Positions 20,318 through 32,889 of a stretch of DNA of 64,000 nt are shown piece by piece; within the stretch, counting starts at the first letter, position 1; every line of letters starts with the position of its first letter. The position numbers and the translations under genes are program-made. Below the pieces are notes generated by a model. It did no database searches. It saw only the letters and a list, made by a program, of their open reading frames with translations, and was not told where the DNA came from. Origin of the DNA: Nemertoderma westbladi (taxonomy: Eukaryota; Xenacoelomorpha; Nemertodermatida; Nemertodermatidae); assembly GCA_032718475.1 (NCBI GenBank), contig JAUCBJ010008282.1:1-64000 (forward strand), read 5' to 3'.

Positions 20318-21888
20318 AGTTTAATCAAGAAAAGCAATATTAACGAACAACTAAATAATCCCATGGTACGTTTCGATATATTACAAAATAATCATCATCA
20401 GCCAAATAAAATAACTTACTGACAGAAACTCAAAATTCAGCAATTATAACTATTTACTAAATACGCCTAAATGTGTACAACAGTTTATAAATTTTCAATT
20501 GAGTGACATGACAGGCTAGATAAAAGATACAGTAGAATATAATTTCATTGAGCGATTGCGTAGGGCTCCAATAAGTATAATTTTATGAAGCAGGTTAGAA
20601 AAGCGGGTAGAAATTAAAAGTGGGATATGTTTGCTAGAATAAGTATAGGGGGAAGGAAGTGCCTTGTACATTTAAAGTGGGCCTGTGTCTACCAATTAGC
20701 AAACTTTCTTTTATAAGTAGGTCGTAATTGCTAGATGCATGGGCAAGGGGGGTAAAGTCTTCCATTGAAAAGGGGTGATCAGCCAGTATTGCATGTTCCC
20801 GGACGGCCGAGTGTCTATGGGCCACAGATTTTCCGGTTCGAGGTGATAAACTCAGGTGCTCACAGATTCTGACCTTAAAATGTCTTTCGGTTTTACCGAT
20901 GTAAGTATCATCGCAGATACCACACTTGAATTTATATATGGTCAGTGACTGAGTGCACGAGGTAGTCTATCTTTGAAACGGAAAAAATTTCCAAGTCTGT
21001 TGGTTGGTTTAAATATAAACTTGAAATCGCACTGAGGATAAGCTCTAGACATAATTTTCAGACGTCTGAGTAAAATAGATGAGAACTCCCCGAGGTAGGG
21101 TAAACATACAAATACAGGTTTCCTATCAGCCTTTTGTTTGGGGGGTTTAGTGGGCCCGGCCAGCTTAACTGTGACCCAGCCTGTAATCCAACCTAGAGTG
21201 CTTCTAGGGTAACCATTAAGCACCAGAAAATTGTGTAATTTACCTATTTCTATATGAAACTTAGTCCAATTACTGCAGATCATAAATGATCGGTAAACCA
21301 GAGTTGATATTAGTGCGATCCTATATTTGAGAGGGATATGGCTATCAAATTGCGTAAACATACCAGTAAAAGTAGGTTTCCGATAAACAGAAGTGCAATA
21401 ACCTATACTGTGTCTAGTGACTAGGACATCTAGAAACGCCAGAGATTTATTGGACTCATATTCGACGGTAAATTGAATGCACCGGTGTTGAGCATTGAGG
21501 TAGTTGAGAAATTTATCGCAGTGGTCCTTGTCCCTAAAGAGAAGGAACGAGTCGTCCACATAACGCTGATAAAACCGTGGTTTTATGTCGTTCGGGCAAT
21601 TACGTAGCCAGATTTCTTCGTGGTGGCAGAGAAAGGCATTTGCAAAAGTCGGTCCTATAGGGCTACCCATTGCAACGCCATCTATTTGGACATATTTCTG
21701 GCCGTTGAAAATAAATTCAATGTTCTTACCGGCACATTCTAGAAGTTTCTTATACTGTCGTCGAGTTAAGCCATCCACGAGTTCAGTGTCACTGTACAAC
21801 TTGGAAAGTACAATGGATATAGTTTCATCCACTGGGACATTAGTGAATAAACTTTTAATGTCGAAACTAGCCATAAATAAATTATTGT
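20318..21888 (-). pseudogene. Inverted, 5'-truncated Penelope copy (RT part and GIY-YIG)
   Basis: On the minus strand this begins inside the RT domain (MASFDIKSLFTNVPVDE), includes GVAMGSPIGPTFANAF and RYVDDSF, and continues through the GIY-YIG endonuclease region into a partial pseudo-LTR. A frame break near 20,940 separates the RT part from the endonuclease part, which is continuous in the full copy. It lacks the N-terminal third and about 37 bases of the pLTR. Confidence 0.9.
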
Positions 21889-21935
21889 ATACTGTACTGT
21901 ATTGTACTGTACTGTACTGTATTGTACTGTATTGT

Positions 21936-22190
21936 CTACTGTATCTTTTATCTAGCCTGTCATGTCACTCAATTGAAAATTTATAAACTGTTGTACACAT
22001 TTAGGAGTATTTAGTAAATAGTTATAATTGCTGAATTTTGAGTTTCTGTCAGTAAGTTATTTTATTTGGCTGATGATGATTATTTTGTAATATATCGAAA
22101 CGTACCATGGGATTATTTAGTTGTTCGTTAATATTGCTTTTCTTGATTAAACTACGTTACCCAACTGGAACCTCAGTCACTTCAATATTC
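21936..22190 (+). repeat. Penelope pseudo-LTR, left (possible degenerate hammerhead core)
   Basis: 255 bp, nearly identical to 24719-24973. It contains CTGATGA at 22070-22076 and CGAAAC at 22096-22101, the two conserved boxes of a hammerhead ribozyme, 19 bases apart. Hammerheads are known in the pLTRs of many Penelope-like elements. Here I could not draw a clean stem II or a good stem III with a UH cleavage site, so the motif may be degenerate or coincidental. Confidence 0.75.
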
Positions 22191-24620
22191 AACAAGCGAT
22201 ACTCCAGTGATAATTTACGGTCGTTCCGTACCTACGAGAAAGCCGCATGGAAGCTACATAAAATCCAACTAGATCTTAACTTTCTGATTGACTGTTGTGA
22301 CGCTGGACTTACTCCCCATTTCCTTAGGTTTAAGACACCTAATCATGTTCTCCTTGGTAGTCCCGAGTATAGAGAATGTCAGTGAAAACTACTCCTCGCA
22401 GAGATCTCGAACAAACGGCGACTGGTTAAACGCATGCAAATGCAAGTGGACCGCCTCCGGGGTGGCCTACAAGTCACATTATCGGTATTCGACTTCGCTT
22501 TCGTTATCCGTGAAAGCGAAGGTTGTCTACAGAATCGATTATCAAAACAAGAAGAAATACACTCGCGCAAACAATCCCGGCTTAACGAAGAGAATTGCCT
22601 TAATAAACTAAACCCTAACTCGGTCATCTTTAACCTCTCCTCCCGCGTTTTAACAACAGACGAGGAGTCTCTTCTCTGTAAAGGTCTACGATTTGCAACG
22701 ACACCGGAAAAAATCGACTATGCAGATTATCTCATACCATTTGAGAAACTCTTCCGGGGTCTCCGAGGGATGAAGATCAATAACGAGGGTGGGATGACAA
22801 GGGAATTAATTAGGAATCGCCTACGAGATACAGCCTTATCTACTCTCTACGGGTTTAACTCTAGACGATTTACCTCAAACTTAACTAAGAATGAACGTGC
22901 CTCCCTGAAATCATTAGCCTCAGATAAATCTATTGTAATTTTACGACCGGATAAAGGTACTGGTGTAGTTATTCTAGATAAAGTTGTTTATATAGACAAG
23001 GTTATGGCCATCTTAAGCGACTCTAGTAAATTTAAAGTCGTCACATCTAATGACTGGTTAGTTGACGCACTGAGGACAGAAGATAAGCTACGTGCATTGC
23101 TGAACAAACTGAAACCAGTGTGGAAAATCTCTAAAGTGGACTTAGAAAATTTATACCCTGTGGGTTCACACCCCGGGATTATGTATGGGTTACCGAAAAT
23201 TCACAAATATGGTTGCCCCACACGCCCTATTTTGTCAGCAATCGGTACACCATCGTACAATTTAGCAAAGTATTTAGTGGACAAACTCCAGCCGTACACC
23301 ACAAATGATTACGCAGTTAGAGATACTTTCACATTTGTGAAAGAAATTACTAACTTACGAAACTTAGATAATTTATTTATGGCTAGTTTCGACATTAAAA
23401 GTTTATTCACTAATGTCCCAGTGGATGAAACTATATCCATTGTACTTTCCAAGTTGTACAGTGACACTGAACTCGTGGATGGCTTAACTCGACGACAGTA
23501 TAAGAAACTTCTAGAATGTGCCGGTAAGAACATTGAATTTATTTTCAACGGCCAGAAATATGTCCAAATAGATGGCGTTGCAATGGGTAGCCCTATAGGA
23601 CCGACTTTTGCAAATGCCTTTCTCTGCCACCACGAAGAAATCTGGCTACGTAATTGCCCGAACGACATAAAACCACGGTTTTATCGGCGTTATGTGGACG
23701 ACTCGTTCCTTCTCTTTAGGGACAAGGACCACTGCGATAAATTTCTCAACTACCTCAATGCTCAACACCGGTGCATTCAATTTACCGTCGAATATGAGTC
23801 CAATAAATCTCTGGCGTTTCTAGATGTCCTAGTCACTAGACACAGTATAGGTTATTGCACTTCTGTTTATCGGAAACCTACTTTTACTGGTATGTTTACG
23901 CAATTTGATAGCCATATCCCTCTCAAATATAGGATCGCACTAATATCAACTCTGGTTTACCGATCATTTATGATCTGCAGTAATTGGACTAAGTTTCATA
24001 TAGAAATAGGTAAATTACACAATTTTCTGGTGCTTAATGGTTACCCTAGAAGCACTCTAGGTTGGATTACAGGCTGGGTCACAGTTAAGCTGGCCGGGCC
24101 CACTAAACCCCCCAAACAAAAGGCTGATAAGAAACCTGTATTTGTATGTTTACCCTACCTCGGGGAGTTCTCATCTATTTTACTCAGACGTCTGAAAATT
24201 ATGTCTAGAGCTTATCCTCAGTGCGATTTCAAGTTTATATTTAAACCAACCAACAGACTTGGAAATTTTTTCCGTTTCAAAGATAGACTACCTCGTGCAC
24301 TCAGTCCACTGACCATATATAAATTCAAGTGTGGTATCTGCGATGATACTTACATCGGTAAAACCGAAAGACATTTTAAGGTCAGAATCTGTGAGCACCT
24401 GAGTTTATCACCTCGAACCGGAAAATCTGTGGCCCATAGACACTCGGCCGTCCGGGAACATGCAATACTGGCTGATCACCCCTTTTCAATGGAAGACTTT
24501 ACCCCCCTTGCCCATGCATCTAGCAATTACGACCTACTTATAAAAGAAAGTTTGCTAATTGGTAGACACAGGCCCACTTTAAATGTACAAGGCACTTCCT
24601 TCCCCCTATACTTATTCTAG
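22107..24620 (+). pseudogene. Penelope-like polyprotein: reverse transcriptase plus GIY-YIG endonuclease, one in-frame TGA
   Basis: The frame opens at an ATG inside the left pLTR, gives the Penelope N-terminal region (SFRTYEKAAWKLHKIQLDLN), meets TGA at 22383-22385, and continues in the same frame to 24620. After the stop come the RT motifs: RPDKGTGVVILDK, YGLPKIHK, SFDIKSLFTNVPVDE, GVAMGSPIGPTFANAF and the catalytic RYVDDSF. At the end is a GIY-YIG endonuclease: IYKFKCGICDDTYIGKT with Cys pair, then RICEH and a conserved Glu (LIKESLLIGR). The enzyme copies its RNA at a nick made by its own endonuclease. The TGA is the only defect seen; an internal start near 22434 is unlikely to give a normal protein. 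Confidence 0.9.
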
Positions 24621-24718
24621 CAAACATATCCCACTTTTAATTTCTACCCGCTTTTCTAACCTGCTTCATAAAATTATACTTATTGGAGCCCTACGCAATC
24701 GCTCAATGAAATTATATT

Positions 24719-24973
24719 CTACTGTATCTTTTATCTAGCCTGTCATGTCACTCAATTGAAAATTTATAAACTGTTGTACACATTTAGGCGTATTTAGTAA
24801 ATAGTTATAATTGCTGAATTTTGAGTTTCTGTCAGTAAGTTATTTTATTTGGCTGATGATGATTATTTTGTAATATATCGAAACGTACCATGGGATTATT
24901 TAGTTGTTCGTTAATATTGCTTTTCTTGATTAAACTACGTTACCCAACTGGAACCTCAGTCACTTCAATATTC
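24719..24973 (+). repeat. Penelope pseudo-LTR, right
   Basis: 255 bp, matching 21936-22190 with one clear substitution (GGCGTATTT against GGAGTATTT). It carries the same CTGATGA and CGAAAC boxes and is followed directly by the target duplication. Confidence 0.92.
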
Positions 24974-25608
24974 CAGAACTTGTCTGGGGACGTTAACCAC
25001 TGATTCTAAAATTTGTCTTTCAAGTATATCGGTGGGTGCCGCGATATCTTAATCGACTAGAATTGCAGATGGTCAAAGGGTTTAACAGATTTATTTTGCG
25101 TTATACGCTACTGTTAAAGGGACATCACGCTACTATATGTATTATTTAATATACGGTATGAGAGCAATATCGCACGAAGCAATGTCAGTATGAAGAGGCA
25201 AGTCGTTTCCAAGGTCTACCCAGAGCTTGGTTTAGCCGAGACACGAGGATCTGAACTTTGCATTCCTAATACTCTGCCTACCAATAATACTTGAATATAG
25301 TAGTGGCTTTATTGTACTTTAATAAGTACGGACATTTCATCTTACTGTAGTTACGTATTTGTAATGTAATACGGACAGTAAGGAAGGAGGAAAAGAATTA
25401 TTTCTCGCCGTCGCACTAAATATAATATAAGTAATTACGTACGCAATAAACACGAATATATTGCACTATTCTACTAAATAATCGCTAAATAAGATTCTAC
25501 TAAATTAAATAAAACGATTATAATAAAATTACATAGTAATACATACATAAATATAAAAATACTAAAATAATATAAAATAATAGAGTCACACACCCACTCC
25601 ATATGTTG
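24974..25608 (-). other. BEL2 non-coding stretch downstream of the gag-pro frame
   Basis: AT-rich. The first 90 bases are a diverged direct repeat of 20136-20224 (GTCTGGGGAC ... ATATCGG ... GATATCTTAAT.GACTAGAATTG), so the Penelope element landed between two copies of a BEL2 repeat about 180 bases apart. No remnant of integrase is recognisable. Confidence 0.5.
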
Positions 25609-28600
25609 TTACGTTATGGAGTCCCTAGATGTTTGAAGGATTAGGGAGGTGGTCGTGGGAAGAGAATCTTGCCTTCCACAGTTTCCGGAGAGTCCTCCAT
25701 TCCCTTCCGGTAAACACAAACGACCAGCTGGGCGATTGAGTCGCTGCATCCCGAATACAATTCCAGGTTTCCTCTTCGTCCTGGAATAGTGACGATAGAA
25801 ACATCGCTCTAAGTACACGATGGCCTTACAAAGCCGATTCCAGGAGCTATAGTGGTCCGTCGCTCCCTGCAGGAGAGGTGAGAGTCCCTGCGAGACGTCT
25901 GATGTTCCAGAGCTCCAATCGCTCTCTCTGATCTTCATGAAGGATCCACTCGCGGTGGGGAGGTCCAGATCCACGGCGTCGTCCCTGGCAATATGTAATA
26001 CCGACAGATCTATCCCGGGTTCAAATAACTCCGCTCCACCCGTCCGGGTTTTAGGTTTAACTTTCACCGCTCCCTTGGCTGGTCTAATCTCAGTCGGAGT
26101 AAGATGGGGAGGCCATTCATCCTCCTTACTCAGGAAGTCGGGTTCACCTAACCGGTCTGTAGTATCTGTCAGTTCTTGAGGAGTTGCTCCTCTGGAAGCG
26201 ATGTCAGTTGGATTAAACTTCTTGAGGCAATATCTCCATTGATCTACATTGGAGCTAAGATTGTCATTATCTGAGGAGTGTGGTGTTCCCTCAGTTGGGT
26301 CGTCTCCCTCACTAGTATCATCTTCCCATTCACTCACCTGGCGGACGCGATCTTGAAGCAGTCTTTCTCTGAGCGTTCTTCGGGAAGGTCCAGTAAGGTA
26401 CCAACCTACTCTAGTTCTTACCGCATAGGTCTGAAGTGGTTGCGGTTGAGCAGGTCGTTTCTCCAATGTCTCCAGCGCCTCATGCGCGTTTTGACCGATT
26501 AATATTTGTACTCCAGGATAATCGGTGTCGAATCTAGGGATGTTAAGTCGTTGGGCATGATCATCTTCGTCCCAATTATAAGGTTCCACTTGGGTGGTAG
26601 CGAAGTTCTTTATTGCCACCATTTTGACTGACCTTATACTGTGTTCTCCTAGTTTATCCTGTGGAGTGGACAACTCACCTATATAATAGTCGGCAGCTAC
26701 AGTAGAATTCCAAACCTGCATGATCCCTGACATGTTTAGCTTGGTTCGGAACTTGGGTTGTCCAGCAAAGATGACTTCGGCTAGTTCTTTATCGATGAAT
26801 GTTCCTGTGCTACCGGAGTCCAGGAGGGCGTTCACTATATAGCTCTTCTGAGGTCCGTGGACCCGTAACTGGACTACAGGAAATTCTCGGATTCCTATAT
26901 TGGAAGTTGGCGCTTTCCAAGATGGTTGTTGATCAGAAGTAGTTAAGGTAAGGTCGTTGTCTGTGTCTTTCTCATGCACGAGTGCTCGATACACTGCGGT
27001 GGTGTTTATTAGGTAACAGGATTCGTTTTGGTCGGAGAACTCGTCCGTATAGAATCCTTCCATCTCAGATTGATCAGTGTCGTTCACATCACTGAATTGG
27101 ACATGTAGTTCGGACTCACTTACCTGACTCGGGCTGTTTCGTTCGAATTCCGTGTGCAACAAGATATGATGTTTTGCGCCGCACTTTGCACACCTTGCGT
27201 CGGAGTAACAGGTTCGCCGTTGGTGTCCTCGTCTGAGGCAATTATAACACAACCGCTTATCCCACATGACTTCACGTCTATCCTTTAGTGATTTCCTCAG
27301 GAATTTATCACACGCATTTAAACGGTGGGGCCCGTCGCACAGCACACATTTCGGCTTGATGTTACTTACTTTAACCTGTGCTATGTGGTGCACACTTGTT
27401 CTTTCCTCGGGCTTTCTCACCTGAATTCTTTTAGGAGACGTAGGAGGGGTTTTTTGTACCGGTTCCCTTCTGTCATTGGGTCGAGACTTGGATTTACTTA
27501 CCTGGTCTTTAGGCGTTTTATTGACATAATAAGATCTTTCAGTGTCTTTCCCGCTGTCCTCTCCTTGAGAGGTTTGGCTTTCGCCGTCGTCTGTATAACA
27601 CATTGGTGTTACCCTTCTCCTAGAAACGGGTTTCTCACTTACCTTGTTTTCCAATGTCTTCTCTCTGGACTGCCTTAGGAGCTGTAATTTCACTTCTCTA
27701 TCTAAGAATGACATGAGATCAGTCATGGTAGGGTCTCGTCGTTGTTGTTCCATCATATATAACACTTTCTTATCCCAGCGTGTACCTACTCCACCCTTCG
27801 GTAAAGTAGAAGCCACTGCTCTAATAACCATAGCACTCTGATACTCATGAGACTTACCTAGCCAATCTAATTGTCTGCAGATCTCCTGAATTTCATCGGA
27901 AAACTCTATAATCTCGTTGCTAATAAACTTTCGGGGCGCTACCAACTTTGCATACAAATACCCAGCTATGTTATTCCTATTACCATAACTGATGTTTAGT
28001 GTATCCCAAACTTGTCTTAATCCGTCTGGATGTCCAATAAACTTTAACGCCATTAACTTGGGAGATCCTTCCAAGCACTCGATGAGGAATCTAAGTTTCT
28101 CTCCATTAGATAGTACAGAGTTCTGTATGTTATCTTTGTAATATTCATTAAAAGGTAACCATTTCATCTCATCTCCATTGAACTTGACGATCTCTCCCAC
28201 CTTCACCGCTTGCCGGGCTTCGGTTCTAGCCATTTGACGCGTAAAACTTTCTTGAGCCATCGTATTATTGAATAGAGAATTATCGGTATATAAGTTTCTC
28301 GGATTATTATCAAGTCTAGATGAGATATCATTATCAACAGGTTTATAATTACCCTTAATAGGGTTTACTATAGGAGTTTCTACTTTGCTAGCAGTATAGA
28401 TGCGTGTAGGCTCCACACCTTGCGCATGGGATACTTCAGACCTAACGGGTTGACACATTGTTACAGGGGGTGGTGATATACCCTTTTGTAAATTTACTAA
28501 TTTATCGCGTTCTAGCGCGATACTTTGCTGCACTTCTTGCAACTCTAGCCTACTTTCCCTTACTGTGCCCTTGAATTGTTGAACCGTCTCCTGCATCTGC

Positions 28601-29952
28601 CCGAGCAGGAGATCCATCCCCCGCCGTCTCTCGTCCACCCATTCGACCGCCGAAGCGGGAGTCGCCAACGTTGTAGCGGGCGGAAGAGGGACAACGGGCG
28701 ACAAATTAGGAATATTTCGCTTGGGGTCCAGGACCCGAACTGTCTCCTGGGCAGTTCTACTGGGCACAGGTAGCTTAGTGCTATGCAGAGGGAATTTAGA
28801 GGTAGCTTCAGGGAGCACAGGTGTGTCTATCACCGAAGGGGTGATTTCAAAAACAGGCCTAATTATTTCAGGCTCATCTACTATAGTAGGGAGTCTTTCT
28901 ATTTTAATTATTTGGTCTGTGGGTTCTGTACTGCCTAAGTTGGTGTTATTTAGTTGCCTTCTAACAGCTGGAGGCAAATCAGGCAATTTCTGACGGTGGA
29001 ATGTTCTTTTACGTCTGCTTAGACGAGATCTATTTCCTTTGCCTTCAGTATCGGTGGTATCGCCTTCTTCAGATGATGTATATCCCTGTCTTTTGGGAGT
29101 AGATCGATTCATCATCTGCATATTACTAGCTGTTAACTGTTTACTGAAGTCGTCTTGCTTCTCTTGAAGATTTTCCAACTCCAGTTGGGTGATCTCTTCA
29201 GCCGCTCTCCGTTCTGCTTCCGCCACCGCTGCCGCTTTTGCCTCTGCCGCTGCCGCTGCCGCTTTTGCCTTTGCCTCGGCTTCTGCTGCTGCCGCCTTTG
29301 CCTCTGCCGCTGCCGCTTTTGCCTTTGCCTCGGCTTCTGCTGCTGCCGCTTTTGCCTCTGCCGCTGCTTCTGCCAAGGTCGCTTTTCTTTCTGCCTCTGC
29401 CACTGCTGCTATCTTTCTGTCTTCTATACGTTTTTTCCTTACTTGTTCTTCTTGTTCTCTAGCGATGCGGAGTTGTTCATCGAATTTAGCTTGGTTCGCC
29501 GCTAACCTATCTACATCTATTGCATCCAACACACGCTGGGCTCCTTCACTATTAGGGCTAAGTCCATCTAGCCTTCTCCTCAACTCTTCATCTCCCAAAA
29601 AACGCTGATAGTCTGACAGATAGATGTCAATGGCATCCTTCTTATGCGGTTTCTCTGCCGTCGCTTCACTTTCCACTTGGGAAAAAGTAGCGTCCGTTGA
29701 TTCTCCATGGGTTGAGCGCTCCTCCAGCTGAGCTTTCCACTGAGCTGCTCCTTGAACCTGGTGACTCACCCGTTGAAACCAAGTCTTTACGGCAACTTGC
29801 AACGCCGTGTCTTGTCTTCTTTTAGAAGCCTCCTCAAAGGCTGATAAGATTAGCCTAATTCGCAGAATTCTTTCTCTAACTTGATAAAGCAGTTGTCCCT
29901 GCTCTTGAGGTCCTTGAGGTTGTTTAAACAGTTGTTTTTCTACTCGCTCCAT
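25609..29952 (-). pseudogene. gag: BEL2 Gag-protease with RT deleted
   Basis: 1,447 codons. In order: helical N-terminus with a long Ala/Glu/Lys array (about 190-255, encoded by GCN/GCC repeats); DUF1759-type Gag core near 570-760 (VKFNGDEMKWLPFNEYYKD); zinc knuckles near 870-930, including CYNCLRRGHQRRTC and CAKCGAKH; and a retropepsin-like DUF1758 domain with NALLDSGSTGTFID near 1040. After VGWYLTGPSRRTL the sequence jumps, in frame, to the last RNase H segment (KKFNPTDIASRG near 1245), so the whole RT and RNase H catalytic region is deleted. The last 100 residues are unlike BEL pol. The open frame starts inside a 128-bp tandem duplication. Confidence 0.88.
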
Positions 29953-30135
29953 AGAGCTGAAGAATCCTTGTGCGTATCCGGCTGCGGACCTCTTCCATAC
30001 CGCTGGACTTGATAAAGCAGTTGTCCCTGCTCTTGAGGTCCTTGAGGTTGTTTAAACAGTTGTTTTTCTACTCGCTCCATAGAGCTGAAGAATCCTTGTG
30101 CGTATCCGGCTGCGGACCTCTTCCATACCGCTGGA
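29880..30135. repeat. 128-bp tandem duplication breaking BEL2 gag
   Basis: 29880-30007 and 30008-30135 are two perfect-looking copies (CTTGATAAAGC...CGCTGGA). 128 is not a multiple of three, so the duplication puts the first 250 gag codons out of frame with the rest. Confidence 0.93.
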
Positions 30136-30716
30136 TCGATGGTTTCCTTGGCTACTCCCATCCGGTGTATGTCTTCCCAGGCAGCTTCTGATAAATCAAA
30201 CGGGAGTCCGGGTCCGGGGAAGTTCCATTGCGACTCGACAATAGACTTCAGTTCTTCCCTCGTGTATCCCGCATAACTATCTCTAGTTGATCGCTGACTT
30301 CTCGCCCAATCGATCTGGTGTTCTTCCACCGCAATCAATAACCTAGTGAGTACGGCTGCAGGAAGGATGAGAAGGGGATCCGTATAAACCGCATCCGTCA
30401 TCTTTGCTCCGCGCTCGGGTGTCAGTTCTACAGTATCTTCACTACTGGAGCTGTCGGGCCGCTGAGAAATAAATTCTTGGCTCGCGGGTTGTTGCTGTTC
30501 CGCTGCTTCTTGGTCCCGCTTGACCTGAGCTCGAGTGCCTATGATAGACCTACGATGTTGGACCAGCCTAGGTTCTGTTATTACTACAAGAGGGATGACC
30601 TTCCTCACAGTGGGAGGGGAACCGAACTTACGACTAGACGGTTCTACGCCTCTATCTGAGTCGCAGATAGTTACATCTAATAAACTGTCTGACAGGTTCT
30701 GCTTAGTATCAGACAT
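29940..30716 (-). pseudogene. gag: BEL2 Gag N-terminal segment, cut by the 128-bp duplication
   Basis: 258 codons from an ATG at 30716. The N-terminus is acidic and Ser-rich, then a region with LILPAAVLTRLLIAVEEHQ and an apparently helical segment. The residues after MERVEKQLFKQPQGPQEQG repeat the start of the neighbouring frame because translation crosses the duplicated 128 bp, then end after a short out-of-frame tail. Before the duplication this and the 1,447-codon frame were one Gag. Confidence 0.85.
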
Positions 30717-32889
30717 GTTTATGTGTACAGTTGAATGTCTACTGCTGTATTACAGTCTGAGCAAGTCTAGTAACTCAGTATTAACTGCTAGCCTAGTAAT
30801 TAATTACCTATACTGCTACTCAGTGTATCGTGATATATATAATATATTAGAATACCGGTATGCTTATAGTATATATAACTATATAAGTATTATTACAGAC
30901 TAGGTTTATCACAGAATACCGGTATAATTTTAGCATAAATATATATAAATATATAATAGGCCTATCGTGGATACCGGTATGCAGTTTACACTTATAGTGT
31001 ATATATAAGTATAATTATTAACTGGAATTAATTACAGAATACCGGTATGATTTCAGCACAAATATAAATATTATAATAGGCCTATCGTAAATACCGGTAT
31101 ATCAATTATTTTAGAATAATTGAATTTCTGAACTTTAGGGTTACTTGGTTACTTTAACTTACTTTATTACCGTTATTTAAGCAGTAGTCCAACTGATATT
31201 GAGACCTAATTGTTGTATGGCAGGCCTACTATTTATAAATCGTTTGAGTTGATTTATAATATATATATACCCGTTTTAATGGGTTTTGTCAATGTTTGAA
31301 ATAAATGTTATTATTTCTGGGGAGCAATCACTACACAAAGCGGTGCGCTTTCAGTGAAGTGCTACTTATAGGACACTAAAACAAATAATTCTAATTTACC
31401 TAAGTTACTTAATACTACAAATTACGTACAATTCGGGTGAGATTACAATCTCTAAATAAACACAAAATTTTACAAAAACACAAAATACGAATTTTCAGGG
31501 TAATTTTACAAGAAGTCTACAAACCAGCCTAACAAAGGGTTAGAAATCTGGTTATTACAACGGACAGGTTACTACGGTATTTGAAAATAATAAGTAGTAG
31601 TAAATACACTGCGCTGTCCAGATAGGAAAATACCACCGCCTGACGACCTATAGCCGTATCGCTATAGGTACTACGTTATGTATCACGGAGTGTTCCTACC
31701 TAGAAGTTAATAGAGCTAACGTATGTGCCTATCAACCACTTTACAACACAAATATAATGCCTACAATAATTACTTTCGGAAAGTACTGTACACTAAACCC
31801 TAAATTAGGTACAAGTACTTGTATAACAAATAATCAGTAGTTAAAAATACTTGAACAGCTAAAAGAACCACGGTATCTGCTGGAGTGACCGGTGCACAAA
31901 ATCACCAGTCTTTACCTACGCCGAGCAGCCCGTATAGTACCGGGGTTAGTTTAACTATAACGGTATGTATAACAAACACAATTACTGTAGGAATAATCTT
32001 GGGGATATGAATGTTGCGAATAATCGCATAAACTCTGAATAATAAATATTACGCTACGCGTACAGACCATTCAAACAAAATGCAGACCAAATACTGACAG
32101 ACTACTATCAAGCCTAAACAAACTACGGTATATGTAGACTCCGAAATGATTAGGTAGTATGCGTTCTAACCCAGTAGTACGACTTATTCTTTAATTGGGG
32201 GTTTACCTTACAGCTTTTGCTGCCCCTACTTCCTAACCGTTCTTTATCGGACAGATGCTTTACACACACCGAAATTTCCTCAAACCCAACAGCAGCCAGA
32301 CAACTATCCAGCCTACAAATTATCTAAATAAATTATACGCTACCTGTACAGACTACACAAACTAAGTACAGACTAAACGATGGCAGACTATTCTCAAGCC
32401 TAAATAAACTACAGGACATGCAGACTCCGAAATGATTAGGTAGTATGCGTTCTAACCCAGTAGTACGACTTATTCTTTAATTGGGGGTTTACCTTACAGC
32501 TTTTGCTGCCCCTACTTCCTAACCGTTCTTTATCGGACAGATGATCTACACACACTGCAATCCGTTCAGACTTAACAACAATCAGACAACAGTCAAGCCT
32601 ACAAATTATCTGTACAATCTGAGCGGGCTTACACGCCTTCTGCTCAATACTGGCCTACAAATAAATAAAACTGACAGAAATAGGCCTAAGTAAAATCCCA
32701 ATAAAAACCAGGCGTCCCCGATTAATTATTAAGACCTACCGGCTTATAATTATCAAAATCGAATAATACTGCTGTACCTGTACTGCTGTAGGTACCGGTC
32801 CGGGTGGTTAGGTAGTCAGGCCTACTGGGTACCGGTTGCCGGTACTTCAGCTTTATTGCCTACTGCAATACAGAAGCAATATCCGTTAT
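30717..32889 (-). other. BEL2 5' leader with tandem repeats
   Basis: This 2.2-kb non-coding leader lies between the 5' LTR and gag. Around 30850-31110 an approximately 128-bp unit is tandemly duplicated, and the palindrome TACCGGTA occurs five times, with more ACCGGT sites at 32780-32850. At about 32045-32330 and 32330-32610 a 285-bp unit is tandemly repeated; the block GTAGTATGCGTTCTAACCCA to TCTTTATCGGACAGATG is identical in both. Long structured leaders of this kind occur in other large BEL elements. No gene found. Confidence 0.7.

Larger units (their letters stand above)
20318..24973 (+). mobile_element. Penelope-like element: full copy preceded by an inverted 5'-truncated copy
   Basis: The structure is the classical Penelope arrangement. 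A full copy bounded by 255-bp direct pseudo-LTRs (21936-22190 and 24719-24973) is preceded by a head-to-head, 5'-truncated second copy (20318-21888) joined through a TGTACTG-type microsatellite (21889-21935). The flanking sequence ATTCCAGAACTT occurs at 20306-20317 and 24970-24981, giving a target duplication of up to 12 bp (its exact edge is ambiguous because it overlaps the pLTR end). The inverted copy is nearly identical to the matching part of the full copy, so both came from one integration event. Confidence 0.93.

Noticed and set aside
29155-29608. Plus-strand Ala- and Leu-rich frames of 74-139 codons
   Set aside because: These are antisense readings of the GCN repeat that encodes the Ala/Glu/Lys array of BEL2 Gag.
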